Source: Acinetobacter shaoyimingii
GTDB lineage: Bacteria > Pseudomonadota > Gammaproteobacteria > Pseudomonadales > Moraxellaceae
Length of the DNA: 64,000 bases
Assembly: GCF_011578045.1 (NCBI RefSeq)
Contig: NZ_CP049801.1
Location: 1,364,001 to 1,428,000, forward strand
Reading direction: 5' to 3'
The notes beneath the pieces were generated by a model. The model made no database searches. It saw only the letters and a list, made by a program, of their open reading frames with translations, and was not told the DNA's origin. Every line of letters begins with the position of its first letter. Position 1 is the first letter of the stretch. Position numbers and translations under genes: made by a program. Shown here piece by piece: positions 8,983-18,535 of this stretch.

Positions 8983-9693
8983 TTAACGACCAGTCTCATC
9001 GTTCCAGAGCAACTTGTGTAGCTGAAGTTGGAAACGTACAGGAAGATGGTCTTCTAAAATCCATTGTGCCAAATCACGTGCCAATTGAGGCAAACGCGCA
9101 GCACCTTTTTCGACAGCAAATGCAGGTGAGAACCAAACTGTACTGACTTTTTCATTAAGTTTAAATTCGGCAACCTGCTGTTTTGACCATTCATAATCTT
9201 CACGATTACATATCACAAATTTGATTTGGTCATGCTGAGTCAAAAAATCGAAATTACTATGCAAATTTCGTGCAACTTCACCCGATGTTGGGGTTTTTAA
9301 ATCGAGAACTTTCGATACACGTGGATCAACTTTAGAAACATCCAATGCACCGCTCGTTTCTAAAGACACTTCGCAACCTAAATCGGCCAAACGTGTCATC
9401 AGTGGTAATGCATTCGGCTGTGCAAGAGGCTCACCACCAGTCACGCACACATAAGGTGTTTTGAAATCTAGCGTAGTTTGAATGATCTCATCTAATGAGC
9501 GACGTTCGCCACCTTCAAAAGAATAAGTTGTATCACAATACGTACAGCGCAGTGGGCAACCTGTTAAGCGGATAAATACAGTGGGTAGACCAGCAGTATT
9601 GGCTTCACCTTGCAATGAATAGAAAATCTCCGTGATGCGTAAACCCGCAGACGGATCAGAAACAGGAATAGCAGAAGATCGGAGCGCATTCAT
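8983..9693 (-). CDS. queE: 7-carboxy-7-deazaguanine synthase QueE (radical SAM)
   Basis: Forms 7-carboxy-7-deazaguanine from carboxytetrahydropterin by radical SAM chemistry. The CX3CX2C cluster motif is visible in TGCPLRCTYCDTTY near residues 45-58, with EIFYSLQGE substrate-pocket residues before it and VCVTGGEPLAQ (the GGE SAM-binding motif) after it. The 236-residue length is normal. It lies upstream of queC and downstream of dapD, separated from dapD by a hairpin-rich gap that ends in a terminator, so it should have its own promoter or rely on readthrough. Confidence 0.96.
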   Translation of the reverse strand: MNALRSSAIPVSDPSAGLRITEIFYSLQGEANTAGLPTVFIRLTGCPLRCTYCDTTYSFEGGERRSLDEIIQTTLDFKTPYVCVTGGEPLAQPNALPLMTRLADLGCEVSLETSGALDVSKVDPRVSKVLDLKTPTSGEVARNLHSNFDFLTQHDQIKFVICNREDYEWSKQQVAEFKLNEKVSTVWFSPAFAVEKGAARLPQLARDLAQWILEDHLPVRFQLQLHKLLWNDETGR

Positions 9694-9722
9694 ATTAAAT
9701 TACCACACTTTAGAAAACAAAA

Positions 9723-9789
9723 ATCTCTACGCTCATGCCTGACCGTAGAGATGAGGAGCGATCGCTCCGCAAGACAATAAAAGTCTTGC
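9723..9789 (-). terminator. Three consecutive hairpins between dapD and queE, the last an intrinsic terminator
   Basis: Read on the minus strand these are GCAAGAC/GTCTTGC (9789-9783 with 9775-9769), the 14-nt palindrome GGAGCGATCGCTCC (9755-9768), and ATCTCTACG/CGTAGAGAT (9752-9744 with 9731-9723). The last is followed by TTTTTGTTTT. It therefore looks like a dapD terminator, with two extra stem-loops preceding it. Confidence 0.75.
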
Positions 9790-9801
9790 TATAAACGGAA
9801 A

Positions 9802-10623
9802 TTAGTCTTCGCGTAAAAGATCGTTCAAGCTTGTTTTAGAACGCGTTTGCGCATCAACTTTCTTCACGATAATTGCAGCATATAAACTGTATTTACCGCA
9901 TTTTGAAGGCAGGCTACCAGCAACAACAACAGAACCAGCAGGTACACGGCCGTAATGAATTTCGCCAGTTGCGCGGTCGTAAATTTTAGTCGATTGACCA
10001 ATGAAAACGCCCATTGAAATCACTGAACCTTCTTCAACTACAACACCTTCAACAATTTCAGAACGTGCACCAATGAAGCAGTTGTCTTCAATAATGGTTG
10101 GGTTCGCTTGAAGTGGTTCAAGAACACCACCAATACCTACACCACCAGACAAGTGAACATTTTTACCAATTTGAGCACATGAACCAACAGTTGCCCAAGT
10201 GTCGACCATTGTGCCTTCATCTACGTAAGCACCAATGTTGACATAAGATGGCATTAAAATAACGCCTTTCGCTTGGAATGAACCTTTACGAGCCACAGCA
10301 GGTGGTACTACACGTACGCCAGCAGCTTTAAATTGTTCTTCAGTCCAACCGTTGAATTTGGTATCCACTTTATCGTAGAAACGAAGATCGCATGACTCGA
10401 TTGGCTTATTGTCATTGATTTTAAATGATAATAATACTGCTTTTTTAAGCCATTGATGAACAACCCACTCACCATCAATTTTTTCAGCTACACGCAAAGT
10501 GCCGTTGTCTAATCCAGCAATTGCTTCCTCAACTGCTTGACGGATTTCAGCGGGGCAATCAGCCGATGTGAAGTTCGCACGATTTTCAAATGCTTGTTCA
10601 ATGATTGTCGAAAGCTGAGACAT
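9802..10623 (-). CDS. dapD: Tetrahydrodipicolinate N-succinyltransferase DapD
   Basis: Succinylates tetrahydrodipicolinate in the lysine and meso-diaminopimelate pathway. The 273-residue protein shows the left-handed beta-helix hexapeptide region from about residue 110 onward ([59 protein letters not shown]). The frame is open five codons further upstream, but GGAAGAGA lies just before the ATG at 10623 and the protein family begins MSQL, so I chose that start. Terminated by the 9723-9752 hairpin. Confidence 0.97.
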   Translation of the reverse strand: MSQLSTIIEQAFENRANFTSADCPAEIRQAVEEAIAGLDNGTLRVAEKIDGEWVVHQWLKKAVLLSFKINDNKPIESCDLRFYDKVDTKFNGWTEEQFKAAGVRVVPPAVARKGSFQAKGVILMPSYVNIGAYVDEGTMVDTWATVGSCAQIGKNVHLSGGVGIGGVLEPLQANPTIIEDNCFIGARSEIVEGVVVEEGSVISMGVFIGQSTKIYDRATGEIHYGRVPAGSVVVAGSLPSKCGKYSLYAAIIVKKVDAQTRSKTSLNDLLRED

Positions 10624-10932
10624 GATCTTCTCTTCCAAAAAAAAATTTTAAAGATTTTACACTAAAAACATACTTAAAAAGATAAAAAATCAAACTATGT
10701 TGTAGAAAAACTGTTGCTATAGTCTTTTACAAATGACATGTCAAGTTGGTGATGGTTGAAAAACACCCATAAATAATATAAAAAACAAGAACTAATACTC
10801 AATTGTATCAAAAAATAACAAAAAATAATCAAAATTTATATTAACTGTGATTGTTATATCAATTATGATGTTCCTTGAGTTCGTACAACACATTAACGAT
10901 TAAAGAACAACTCATTCCTTGAGGAGAAATAA

Positions 10933-11682
10933 ATGAAAGTGTTAAAAGTACTTGCAGTTGCAGCCGCTGTTTCAACTTCTGGTTATGCTTTAGCAGATTC
11001 AGAAGTGGTTCAAAATGGCTATGATTTTGAAGCAAAACAATTACTTCCTACAGGTGTTCGTGCTGAAATTGGTACTACTGGTTACGGTGGTGCTTTACTT
11101 TGGACTGCGAACCCATACGTTGGACTTGCTTTAGGTTATAACGGTGGTGAGATCTCATGGACTGATGATGTTTCTGTCAATGGTACTAAATATGATCTTG
11201 ATATGGACAACAAATTAGCTTACTTAAATGCTGAAGTTCGTCCTTGGGGTGCAAGCGAAAACCCATGGATTCAAGGTTTATACGTAGCAGCAGGTGTCGG
11301 TTATGTTGATAACCAATACGACTTGAAAAAACGTATCCGTAATGGTGGAACACTAGATATTGATGGTAATAAATATCAATTGGCTGCTGCTAACCAAGAA
11401 GGTGGTGTACGCGGTAAATTGGCATATGACAATGAAATCGCTCCATACGTAGGTTTTGGTTGGGCGCCAAAAATTAGCAAAAACTTTGGTATCTTTGGTG
11501 AAATTGGTGCGTACTACACAGGCAACCCTGATGTACAGTTAAGCCAATACAACTTAAGTCCTGTTGCTGGTAACAATGTATCAGCTCAACAAGCTGTAAA
11601 CAAAGAAGCGAACGAAATTCGCAACGATGACAAATTCGAATGGCTACCAGTTGGTAAAGTGGGTCTAAGCTTCCACTGGTAA
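10933..11682 (+). CDS. Outer-membrane beta-barrel protein (OmpW-like)
   Basis: A 249-residue protein with a Sec signal peptide (MKVLKVLAVAAAVSTSGYAL-A) and a mature part made of alternating aromatic/hydrophobic strands (YVGLALGYNGGEISW, LYVAAGVGYVDNQY, IAPYVGFGWAP, FGIFGEIGAYYTG). It ends in VGLSFHW, with the C-terminal aromatic residue recognised by the BAM machinery. An eight-stranded barrel of OmpW type is likely; the ligand is unknown. GAGGAG is placed 7 bases before the ATG. The codon choice is biased and the terminator is strong, which suggests high expression. Confidence 0.8.
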   Translation: MKVLKVLAVAAAVSTSGYALADSEVVQNGYDFEAKQLLPTGVRAEIGTTGYGGALLWTANPYVGLALGYNGGEISWTDDVSVNGTKYDLDMDNKLAYLNAEVRPWGASENPWIQGLYVAAGVGYVDNQYDLKKRIRNGGTLDIDGNKYQLAAANQEGGVRGKLAYDNEIAPYVGFGWAPKISKNFGIFGEIGAYYTGNPDVQLSQYNLSPVAGNNVSAQQAVNKEANEIRNDDKFEWLPVGKVGLSFHW

Positions 11683-11692
11683 GATCTTTCTC

Positions 11693-11720
11693 AAAAAAAC
11701 GAGCTTCGGCTCGTTTTTTT
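11693..11720 (+). terminator. Rho-independent terminator of the outer-membrane barrel gene
   Basis: A 12-bp stem (AAAAAAACGAGC / GCTCGTTTTTTT) closed by a TTCG tetraloop starts 10 bases after the stop codon. Confidence 0.93.
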
Positions 11721-11983
11721 GTATTTAAATTTTGCTTTACTTCAATAAAACTTCAATTTCAACTTCGGTTATCTGATCGCATTATTCTTAGATCAAATGT
11801 AGATGACTTAATTTGAAGACTAAAAATTAAAAAATATCCTTAATTTAAACATTGAGCTTCGCTGTAATAAGTTGGCTTAATGTTGATTGATACTAACAAC
11901 GCAGGCTTAAAACTGACTTAACTCGAATAGGTTATTTGATTTGATGATCATTTCATTTGATCAGTTATAGAAAACGAGGAAAT
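11721..11983. other. A/T-rich intergenic region without a recognisable gene
   Basis: The gap between the barrel gene and cysB (11683-12039) holds only the two terminators at its ends. I see no coding frame, tRNA or clear promoter in between. Confidence 0.6.
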
Positions 11984-12009
11984 AAAAAAAGAGTCGAAAC
12001 TCTTTTTTT
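11984..12009 (-). terminator. Terminator downstream of cysB (bidirectional)
   Basis: The 11-bp stem AAAAAAAGAGT / ACTCTTTTTTT with loop CGAA lies 30 bases past the cysB stop. Runs of A on one side and T on the other allow it to work on both strands. Confidence 0.85.
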
Positions 12010-12039
12010 TAATCATGAGAATTTTTGTTGTACTAGTTA

Positions 12040-12969
12040 TTAGTCTTCAGGATACGCAACACGCTTCAATGCTTTAATATCAGAACTTGGAGCACATAAA
12101 GAGATAAACTCATAGCCATAACCACGTAGTAAATGTCCCTTTCGTACCGCAATCCACGTAGTGTTTAAACCAAATAAATCTGTATCAATTTGCTTTAAGC
12201 GATAATCACGTTCTGTATCATAAGCAACATCATTGACAATTCCGACGCCCATGCCCAGCTCAACATAGGTTTTGATCACATCGGCATCAAGCGCAGACAT
12301 AACAAGATCAACATCTAGATGTGCTTCTTCAAAAGCCTTATCAATTTTTGAACGGCCTGTGAAACCACCGTGATAAGTAATGATCGGGTGTTCTGCTAAA
12401 CGCTCGAGGCTAATTTCTTTAGGAGGTAGCTGTGCCAATGGATGCGATTGGGGAGTAATAATGCAATGTTTCCAGTTATAAAAGGGAACGCTGGCTAAAT
12501 TGTCTTCAGTGGTTAATGACTCAGTTGCAATCCCAATATCTGCATCACCCATGAGCAGCATTTCAGTAATTTCGGTTGGACTTGCTTGTTGTAAAATCAA
12601 ATGCACTTTTGGAAATAATTTTTTAAATGAATTTACAATTGGCGGTAATACATAGCGAGCTTGTGTATGTGTTGTTGCAATAGTGAGTGTGCCTTCATCA
12701 ACACGATTAAAATCATCAGCAAGGCGTTTAATGTTGTCTGCATCGACTAACATACGCTCGACAATACCTAAAAGCGATTGACCAGGTTCAGTCAAACCTA
12801 ATAAGCGCTTGCCTTTACGAATAAAAAGTTGAACCCCTAATTCATCTTCTAAATCTTTAATGTGTTTACTCACACCTGATTGAGAGGTGTAAAGCGCTGC
12901 TGAAGCTTCAGTTAAATTAAAATTTTGTCTGACTGTTTCACGAATAATTCTTAATTGTTGAAAATTCAT
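12040..12969 (-). CDS. cysB: LysR-type regulator CysB of sulfur assimilation
   Basis: A 309-residue activator of sulfate uptake and cysteine synthesis genes that responds to N-acetylserine and sulfide/thiosulfate. The N-terminus (MNFQQLRIIRETVRQNFNLT, then EASAALYTSQSGVSKHIKDL) is the characteristic CysB helix-turn-helix. The ligand pocket region (TTHTQARYVLPPIV) is also conserved. The frame extends upstream to 13041, but AAGGGT before the ATG at 12969 and the family N-terminus fix the start. It follows cysA on the same strand, 52 bases downstream. Confidence 0.96.
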   Translation of the reverse strand: MNFQQLRIIRETVRQNFNLTEASAALYTSQSGVSKHIKDLEDELGVQLFIRKGKRLLGLTEPGQSLLGIVERMLVDADNIKRLADDFNRVDEGTLTIATTHTQARYVLPPIVNSFKKLFPKVHLILQQASPTEITEMLLMGDADIGIATESLTTEDNLASVPFYNWKHCIITPQSHPLAQLPPKEISLERLAEHPIITYHGGFTGRSKIDKAFEEAHLDVDLVMSALDADVIKTYVELGMGVGIVNDVAYDTERDYRLKQIDTDLFGLNTTWIAVRKGHLLRGYGYEFISLCAPSSDIKALKRVAYPED

Positions 12970-12988
12970 AACTTTCTTACCCTTCAGA

Positions 12989-13013
12989 GATGGAGCAAAA
13001 CACTTGCTCCATC
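12989..13013. repeat. Perfect 10-bp stem-loop between cysA and cysB
   Basis: Arms GATGGAGCAA and TTGCTCCATC enclose a 5-nt loop. The T-tract (GAATTTTTTT) follows on the plus strand, opposite to the direction of the cys genes. It is therefore a terminator only for antisense transcription, and otherwise an mRNA processing or stability hairpin in the cysA-cysB transcript. Confidence 0.7.
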
Positions 13014-13021
13014 GAATTTTT

Positions 13022-14083
13022 TTAAGCCACTTGATTTGCAAATAAATGCAATGTGTTGGTGCTTAGCCACACGGTTTGATTCGGACGGAACTGATGGAGT
13101 CTTGCTTCATCGGGGGTTAACAAAATTTCAATCAAATTGCCTTGGCGACTTTGAAGTTCAGCAACAACTTTACCTGCAATCCACACTTCACGTAAGAACG
13201 TCGCTTGGAATGAGTTTTCAGTCGGTTGAGCATGAATCGTTAACTCATCAGGTCGAACAAACGCAATGACATCACCCGTAGGTGCATCTTTCGCCAATGG
13301 GACCTGAATACGATCTTCACCAATTTGTACAATTCCTTGATGGTTTTGACCTTCAAAGCGGTTGGCTTGACCTAAGAAATCAAAAACGAACGGTGTTGCA
13401 GGTTTTTCGTAGACTTCACGTGGCGAACCAATTTGTTCAACATTACCTTTGTTCATGACCACAATTTGGTCAGCCACTTCTAAAGCTTCTTCCTGATCGT
13501 GTGTGACAAAAATCGATGTGATATGTAGTTCATCATGCAAGGTACGTAACCAACGACGTAATTCTTTACGAACTTTGGCATCTAATGCGCCGAAAGGTTC
13601 ATCCAGTAAAAGAACACGTGGTTCAACAGCTAAAGCACGCGCAAGCGCAATACGTTGACGTTGACCACCAGAAAGCTGAGCAGGATAACGATCTGCTAAG
13701 AAACCTAATTGAACAAGGTCGAGTAAGCGAGTCACTCGTTTTTTGATTTCAGCTTCGTTTGGACGAGTCGCACGCGGACGCACACGTAGACCAAAAGCGA
13801 TATTGTCATATACAGTCATATGACGGAACAAAGCATAGTGCTGGAAGACGAAACCCACTTGACGTTCACGGACATGAACATTGGTAGAGTCTTCACCTTC
13901 TAAAATAATTTTACCGCTATCTGCAGATTCTAAGCCTGCAATAATACGAAGCAGTGTTGTTTTACCACAGCCTGATGGACCAAGCAGTGCAACCAATTGG
14001 CCATCTGGAAAGTCCAGAGAAATATTTTTCAGTGCATGGAACGCACCAAAGTGTTTTTCAATATTTTTAACTTGAATACTCAT
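13022..14083 (-). CDS. cysA: Sulfate/thiosulfate ABC transporter ATPase CysA
   Basis: The ATP-hydrolysing subunit of the sulfate importer. The 353-residue protein has Walker [10 protein letters not shown] (near 34-42), the LSGGQRQR signature, Walker [15 protein letters not shown] and the H-loop [11 protein letters not shown]-terminal TOBE-like regulatory region follows from about residue 240. It starts 11 bases after cysW, in the order cysT-cysW-cysA-cysB. Confidence 0.97.
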   Translation of the reverse strand: MSIQVKNIEKHFGAFHALKNISLDFPDGQLVALLGPSGCGKTTLLRIIAGLESADSGKIILEGEDSTNVHVRERQVGFVFQHYALFRHMTVYDNIAFGLRVRPRATRPNEAEIKKRVTRLLDLVQLGFLADRYPAQLSGGQRQRIALARALAVEPRVLLLDEPFGALDAKVRKELRRWLRTLHDELHITSIFVTHDQEEALEVADQIVVMNKGNVEQIGSPREVYEKPATPFVFDFLGQANRFEGQNHQGIVQIGEDRIQVPLAKDAPTGDVIAFVRPDELTIHAQPTENSFQATFLREVWIAGKVVAELQSRQGNLIEILLTPDEARLHQFRPNQTVWLSTNTLHLFANQVA

Positions 14084-14094
14084 AGGTTCATTCC

Positions 14095-14988
14095 TTAAGA
14101 AACTTGTGAATCGTCATTACGTTTGCTTTGATTTTCTTGGCGAACTTCAACCCATGTTTTTAAAATAAGGGTGACGATTGCCAGCAAGGCTAATAGTGAT
14201 GACACAGCGAATGCAGCACTGAAGGTGTATTCGTTGTATAAGATTTCAACGTGTAGTGGTAGGGTGTTGGTTTCACCGCGGATATGACCTGATACCACAG
14301 ATACAGCACCAAATTCACCCATTGCACGGGCATTACAAAGAATGACACCGTAAATTAAACCCCATTTAATATTGGGTAAGGTGACTTTCCAAAAGGTTTT
14401 CCAACCCGATGCACCCAATACAATCGCCGCTTCTTCTTCTTCTGTACCTTGAGCTTCCATCAGTGGAATGAGCTCGCGCGCTACAAAAGGAACAGTAATA
14501 AATACAGTGGCCAATACAATGGCAGGAACGGCATACAGAATTTTAATATCGTGATCCATCAGCCATGAACCCATCCAACCTTGTGTACCAAAAATCAGTA
14601 CCAGCATTAAACCTGCAATAACAGGGGACACTGAAAATGGCATGTCAATGATCGTGGTCAAAATAGATTTACCGCGGAAATTAAATTTTGCGACAGACCA
14701 TGCAGCAGCCACACCAAACACCACATTCAGCGGAACAGCAATAACTGCGGTCAGTAAAGTTAACTTCACAGCAGACAGGGTTTCTGGCGTGATTAACGCT
14801 TGAACGTAAACATTCACACCTTGCTTAAATGCTTCGACAAAAACTAAAACCAGTGGAAGAATGAGACAGCTCAGGAAAAAGATCAGCGCAATAGCGATCA
14901 GCGTGTAGCGCACCCATGTTGGCTCACGTGTAGCATCACGGGATTGTAATTTCTCTGCTAATGCATTGCTATTGGTTTGTAAGCTCAT
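14095..14988 (-). CDS. cysW: Sulfate ABC transporter permease CysW
   Basis: An inner-membrane channel subunit of the sulfate importer with about six membrane segments. The EAA loop is visible as [20 protein letters not shown] followed by LPNIKWG, which docks onto CysA. The start at 14988 overlaps the cysT stop in an ATGA arrangement and has AGGGAG upstream; the longer frame to 15021 would run into cysT coding sequence. This indicates translational coupling within the permease pair. Confidence 0.95.
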   Translation of the reverse strand: MSLQTNSNALAEKLQSRDATREPTWVRYTLIAIALIFFLSCLILPLVLVFVEAFKQGVNVYVQALITPETLSAVKLTLLTAVIAVPLNVVFGVAAAWSVAKFNFRGKSILTTIIDMPFSVSPVIAGLMLVLIFGTQGWMGSWLMDHDIKILYAVPAIVLATVFITVPFVARELIPLMEAQGTEEEEAAIVLGASGWKTFWKVTLPNIKWGLIYGVILCNARAMGEFGAVSVVSGHIRGETNTLPLHVEILYNEYTFSAAFAVSSLLALLAIVTLILKTWVEVRQENQSKRNDDSQVS

Positions 14989-15818
14989 GGTGCAGTTCTC
15001 CCTGTACGACGGCTTGCCCAAGCTTGTAGCAAGTTAATTAAAAATAAAATCGCAAAAGAAAGCACCAACATCACCACAGCAATGGTTGTTGCACCCGCAT
15101 AATCATATTCTTCTAAGCGAGAAATGATCATCAATGGTGCAATTTCAGTTTTATAAGGCTGGTTACCTGCAATGAAAATTACAGATCCATATTCACCCAC
15201 TCCACGCGCAAATGCGAGTGCAAAACCTGTTAGAAGTGCAGGGAATAAAATCGGTAAGATAATTTTGGTCACGATTTGAAAGCGATTTGCACCTAAGGCT
15301 GAAGCAGCTTCTTCAAGCTCAGTTTCTAAATCACTCAATACGGGCTGTACGGTGCGGACTACAAAAGGAATACCAATAAAAATCAAGGCTAAAGTAATAC
15401 CAATAGGGGTATATGCCACTTGAATGCCTAAGGGTTCAAGATATTGACCAATCCAACCTGTAGGGGCATACAAAGACGTTAATGCAATGCCCGCAACAGC
15501 TGTAGGTAAGGCAAAGGGTAAATCGACTAAAGCGTCAACAATACGCTTACCTGGGAAGCTATAACGCACTAGGCACCACGCCAATAACAAACCAAACACG
15601 ACATTAATTAATGCAGCGATTAAGGCAGAACTAAAACTCAGCTGTAATGATTTGAGAATACGTTCTGAACTCAGAATTTCCCATAATCCGTCCCAACCAA
15701 TTCCAAGCGATTTAATAAATACTGCAGAAAGTGGGATGAGAACGATCAAGGATAAATAAGCGAGGGTGAAGCCTAAAGAAAGACCAAAACCTGGCAGCAC
15801 TCGGGATCGCTGCGACAT
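14985..15818 (-). CDS. cysT: Sulfate ABC transporter permease CysT (CysU)
   Basis: The partner permease of CysW, 277 residues, with about six transmembrane helices and the EAA motif [20 protein letters not shown] near residues 165-185. The family segment [14 protein letters not shown] is present. It is the first gene of the tight cysT-cysW-cysA run and lies 79 bases after an RBBP9-type hydrolase gene, with a stem-loop in the gap. Confidence 0.95.
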   Translation of the reverse strand: MSQRSRVLPGFGLSLGFTLAYLSLIVLIPLSAVFIKSLGIGWDGLWEILSSERILKSLQLSFSSALIAALINVVFGLLLAWCLVRYSFPGKRIVDALVDLPFALPTAVAGIALTSLYAPTGWIGQYLEPLGIQVAYTPIGITLALIFIGIPFVVRTVQPVLSDLETELEEAASALGANRFQIVTKIILPILFPALLTGFALAFARGVGEYGSVIFIAGNQPYKTEIAPLMIISRLEEYDYAGATTIAVVMLVLSFAILFLINLLQAWASRRTGRTAP

Positions 15819-15840
15819 GATGACTCCTCAAAATGAGAAA

Positions 15841-15860
15841 GCTTACTGAATTAAGTAAGC
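15841..15860. repeat. Stem-loop between the hydrolase gene and cysT
   Basis: GCTTACT-GAATTA-AGTAAGC forms a 7-bp stem. No U-tract follows, so it may be a processing or stabilising hairpin rather than a terminator. Confidence 0.5.
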
Positions 15861-15897
15861 CAATAATAAACAATATTATTAAGCGAAAAAGCTTACA

Positions 15898-16503
15898 TTA
15901 AATTGCGAATTTAAAAAGTAATTTCGATTCATCAATTTTCTGCTGATGTGTGTTTACATGATCAATAATCAAATAATCGTAAATTTCTGGAAATTTACCA
16001 AAACCAGCAGCAACATTAATATGGCCAACTTGACCTAAATTAATTGGGCGAATGTTCCAAGACTTAGCCAATGCTTTTGCATCAGAAAAATTCAGCCAAG
16101 GATCATTTTCACTGATCATCATTTGTGTAGGTACACGCATTTTAATTTCATGAAAATATGATGAATAATCGTTAGAACTATCACGTGCAAAACCTTGATC
16201 ACCAAAACGTGCAGGATTTGCAGGTGCCACCAAAATCACCTTTTTAATTTTTTTGGCTAATTCAGGATGTTCATGAATTGCAGAGACTGTTGTGAGACAT
16301 CCGAAACTATGTGCAACAATTTGCACAGCTTCATCGACCTTAGAAACAGTTTTTACAAAATTTTCTACCCAATGACTCAGTACAGGGAGATTCCAATCTT
16401 GTTGTTGAACACGGGAGCAAGATATGAGTTGACGTTGCAACCAAGATTGCCAATGATCATAATCACTACCACCAACACCGGGGACAATAATTGTATGCAT
16501 CAT
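15898..16503 (-). CDS. RBBP9/YdeN-family alpha/beta hydrolase
   Basis: A 201-residue serine hydrolase. VPGVGGSDYDHWQSWLQRQL at the N-terminus is the RBBP9/YdeN signature. VAHSFGCL carries the nucleophile Ser. The Asp and His of the triad are probably in SENDPWLNFSDA and GQVGHINVAAGFG. There is no signal peptide, so it is cytoplasmic. It sits 37 bases after sbp and before cysT, inside the sulfate uptake cluster. The substrate is unknown; the position suggests a link to sulfur metabolism such as ester hydrolysis, but that is inference. Confidence 0.8.
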   Translation of the reverse strand: MMHTIIVPGVGGSDYDHWQSWLQRQLISCSRVQQQDWNLPVLSHWVENFVKTVSKVDEAVQIVAHSFGCLTTVSAIHEHPELAKKIKKVILVAPANPARFGDQGFARDSSNDYSSYFHEIKMRVPTQMMISENDPWLNFSDAKALAKSWNIRPINLGQVGHINVAAGFGKFPEIYDYLIIDHVNTHQQKIDESKLLFKFAI

Positions 16504-16540
16504 ATTTGCTCCTGTATTTTTAAGCGAATTAAAAATTAAA

Positions 16541-17545
16541 TTATTTAGCGTTCGCTTTTACAATTTGGTCAAAAATACCGCCATTGCTGAAATGTGCTTT
16601 TTGAACTTTATTCCAACCACCAAACTCTTTATCGATTGTCACTAGTTTTAAAGGTTTAAATACATTGGTGTATTTAGCCAAAACTGCGGCATTACGTGGA
16701 CGATAGAAGTTTTTCGCTGCAACAGTTTGACCAGCTGGTGAGTACAAATAGTTCAGGTAAGCTGTTGCTAAGTGTTCAGTTCCGTGTTTTTTAACATTCT
16801 TTTCTACAATTGCAACAGGTGGTTCAGCTAAAATTGACAATGAAGGTGTGACAATTTCGAATTTACCTGGTTGTTCACGAAGTGCCAAATATGCTTCATT
16901 TTCCCAAGCCAGTAACACATCACCAATGCCACGTTCAGCAAAGGTTGTGGTCGCACCACGCGCACCTGAGTCAAGAACTTTAGTTTGTTTATAAATTTTA
17001 CGAACAAATTCTTGTGCTTTAGCGTCGTTACCGCCAGCTTGGTGCTTAGACCACGCCCATGCCGCTAAGTAGTTCCAACGCGCACCACCAGAAGTTTTTG
17101 GGTTTGGCGTAATAATATCCACACCTGGTTTAATTAAATCGCCCCAATCTTTAATGCCTTTTGGGTTACCTTTACGCACTAAAAAGACAATCGTCGATGT
17201 ATAAGGTGTTGAGTTGTCTTTGAATTTGCTTTGCCAGTTTTTAGGAATTTGACCTGTAGCTGCAATTTCATCAATGTCTGCAGCAAGTGCTAAAGTCACT
17301 ACGTCTGCATCTAAACCATCAATCACAGCTCGGGCTTGTTTGCCTGAACCACCGTGAGACTGTTTAAAATTAATGGTTTGACCTGTTCGAGATTTCCAAT
17401 ATGCGCCAAACTCTTTATTGAAATTTTCATAGAGTTCGCGTGTTGGGTCATAAGAGACATTTAAGAAGTCTTTTGCTGCAACTGAGAATGAAGAAAGAGA
17501 CAGTAGTGCAGCAACTAAACCTAGTTTTAATTTTGAATGTTGCAT
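16541..17545 (-). CDS. sbp: Periplasmic sulfate-binding protein
   Basis: Captures sulfate in the periplasm and delivers it to CysT/CysW. Residues 1-24 are a Sec signal peptide ([24 protein letters not shown]). The mature protein begins [19 protein letters not shown], a hallmark of Sbp/CysP, with [17 protein letters not shown] and [19 protein letters not shown] contributing to the anion site. GGGGT before the ATG at 17545 supports this start over the upstream one at 17587. It is the first gene of the sulfate cluster. Confidence 0.96.
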   Translation of the reverse strand: MQHSKLKLGLVAALLSLSSFSVAAKDFLNVSYDPTRELYENFNKEFGAYWKSRTGQTINFKQSHGGSGKQARAVIDGLDADVVTLALAADIDEIAATGQIPKNWQSKFKDNSTPYTSTIVFLVRKGNPKGIKDWGDLIKPGVDIITPNPKTSGGARWNYLAAWAWSKHQAGGNDAKAQEFVRKIYKQTKVLDSGARGATTTFAERGIGDVLLAWENEAYLALREQPGKFEIVTPSLSILAEPPVAIVEKNVKKHGTEHLATAYLNYLYSPAGQTVAAKNFYRPRNAAVLAKYTNVFKPLKLVTIDKEFGGWNKVQKAHFSNGGIFDQIVKANAK

Positions 17546-17707
17546 GAATTTACCCCAAAGGATGCGATGTTTGTTAATATGTCGCAAGAATAACTGTACT
17601 TTCTATCCATAAAAAATAATAAAAAACGAATTTTATATGAATAAATAAGATAAAGAAATGAGATAAGATCACAGTGCGGTTGTTCATTTTTTTTAAGGAC
17701 TATATGC

Positions 17708-18535
17708 ATGCAATGTTTTAAAAATGCTGAAAAAATTTACGCTGTTGGAATCTTTGATCGTGCTTTTCAGTATGGAGATGGATGCTTTACCACAGCGCGT
17801 CTATATCAGAATCATTTCGAATTGAAAGCGAGGCATTATTCAAGATTAAAACATGCAGCAACGCATTTATTTTTAGACGTGGATTTAGAACTGATCGAGC
17901 AAAGCTTATTACAGCTTAAAAATGAATATGTTGAGCTCAATGGCACATTGAAAATTATCATAAGCCGTGGTGAAGGACAACGAGGTTATTCCTTACCAGA
18001 CCATCAAGCTGATGTGTATGTGTATTATTATCCAAGTGAAGTGAAATGCTTTGAACCACAATTGATTCGTAGTGGTGTGCTTGATAGCCTCATGGGTTTA
18101 ACCATGCCTGAGTTGGTTGGCATCAAGAGTTTAAACCGCATTGAGCAAGTGATTTTAAAAAAAGAAGCCGATGAAAAAGGCTGGATAGAAGCCTTGGTTT
18201 GTGATGTACACGGTCAAGTTGTTGAGGGAGTGAGCAGTAATTGCTTTATTCGTATAAATGACCAGTGGATTACACCAGAACTTCGTTATAATGGTGTACA
18301 TGGTGTAATGCGAGCTGAGATTTTACAACGGATGATGCAGGCGGGCATTGATTGTCAACAACGTCCAATTCATCAAGATGAAATTCCACAATTTCAAAGT
18401 ATTTTTTTTAGCAATGCATTGAGTCCAATGAAAGTGGCGACTCATTTGCATGACACTATATTAGAGACACAAATTTGTGTTGAACTTTTTCAAACTCTTC
18501 ATTTAAGTCAGATGCACGAATATGTCAAAGCCTAG
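17708..18535 (+). CDS. pabC: Aminodeoxychorismate lyase PabC
   Basis: A PLP enzyme that releases pyruvate from 4-amino-4-deoxychorismate to give p-aminobenzoate for folate. The 275-residue fold-type IV protein shows FDRAFQYGDGCFTTARLY at the N-terminus, KIIISRGEGQRGYSLPD, the PLP lysine in GIKSLNRIEQVILKKEA, and GVSSNCFI. AAGGA lies 8 bases before the ATG. The 3' end overlaps mltG by 14 bases, giving the common pabC-mltG-tmk order. Confidence 0.93.
   Translation: MQCFKNAEKIYAVGIFDRAFQYGDGCFTTARLYQNHFELKARHYSRLKHAATHLFLDVDLELIEQSLLQLKNEYVELNGTLKIIISRGEGQRGYSLPDHQADVYVYYYPSEVKCFEPQLIRSGVLDSLMGLTMPELVGIKSLNRIEQVILKKEADEKGWIEALVCDVHGQVVEGVSSNCFIRINDQWITPELRYNGVHGVMRAEILQRMMQAGIDCQQRPIHQDEIPQFQSIFFSNALSPMKVATHLHDTILETQICVELFQTLHLSQMHEYVKA

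Noticed and set aside
9758..9765. GCGATCGC octamer (HIP1-like)
   Set aside because: HIP1 is meaningful when highly repeated in cyanobacteria; a single copy inside a hairpin palindrome is better explained by the stem.
9694..9801. Possible preQ1 riboswitch before queE-queC
   Set aside because: The hairpins do not show the compact preQ1 aptamer pattern that I would expect, and one is an ordinary terminator.
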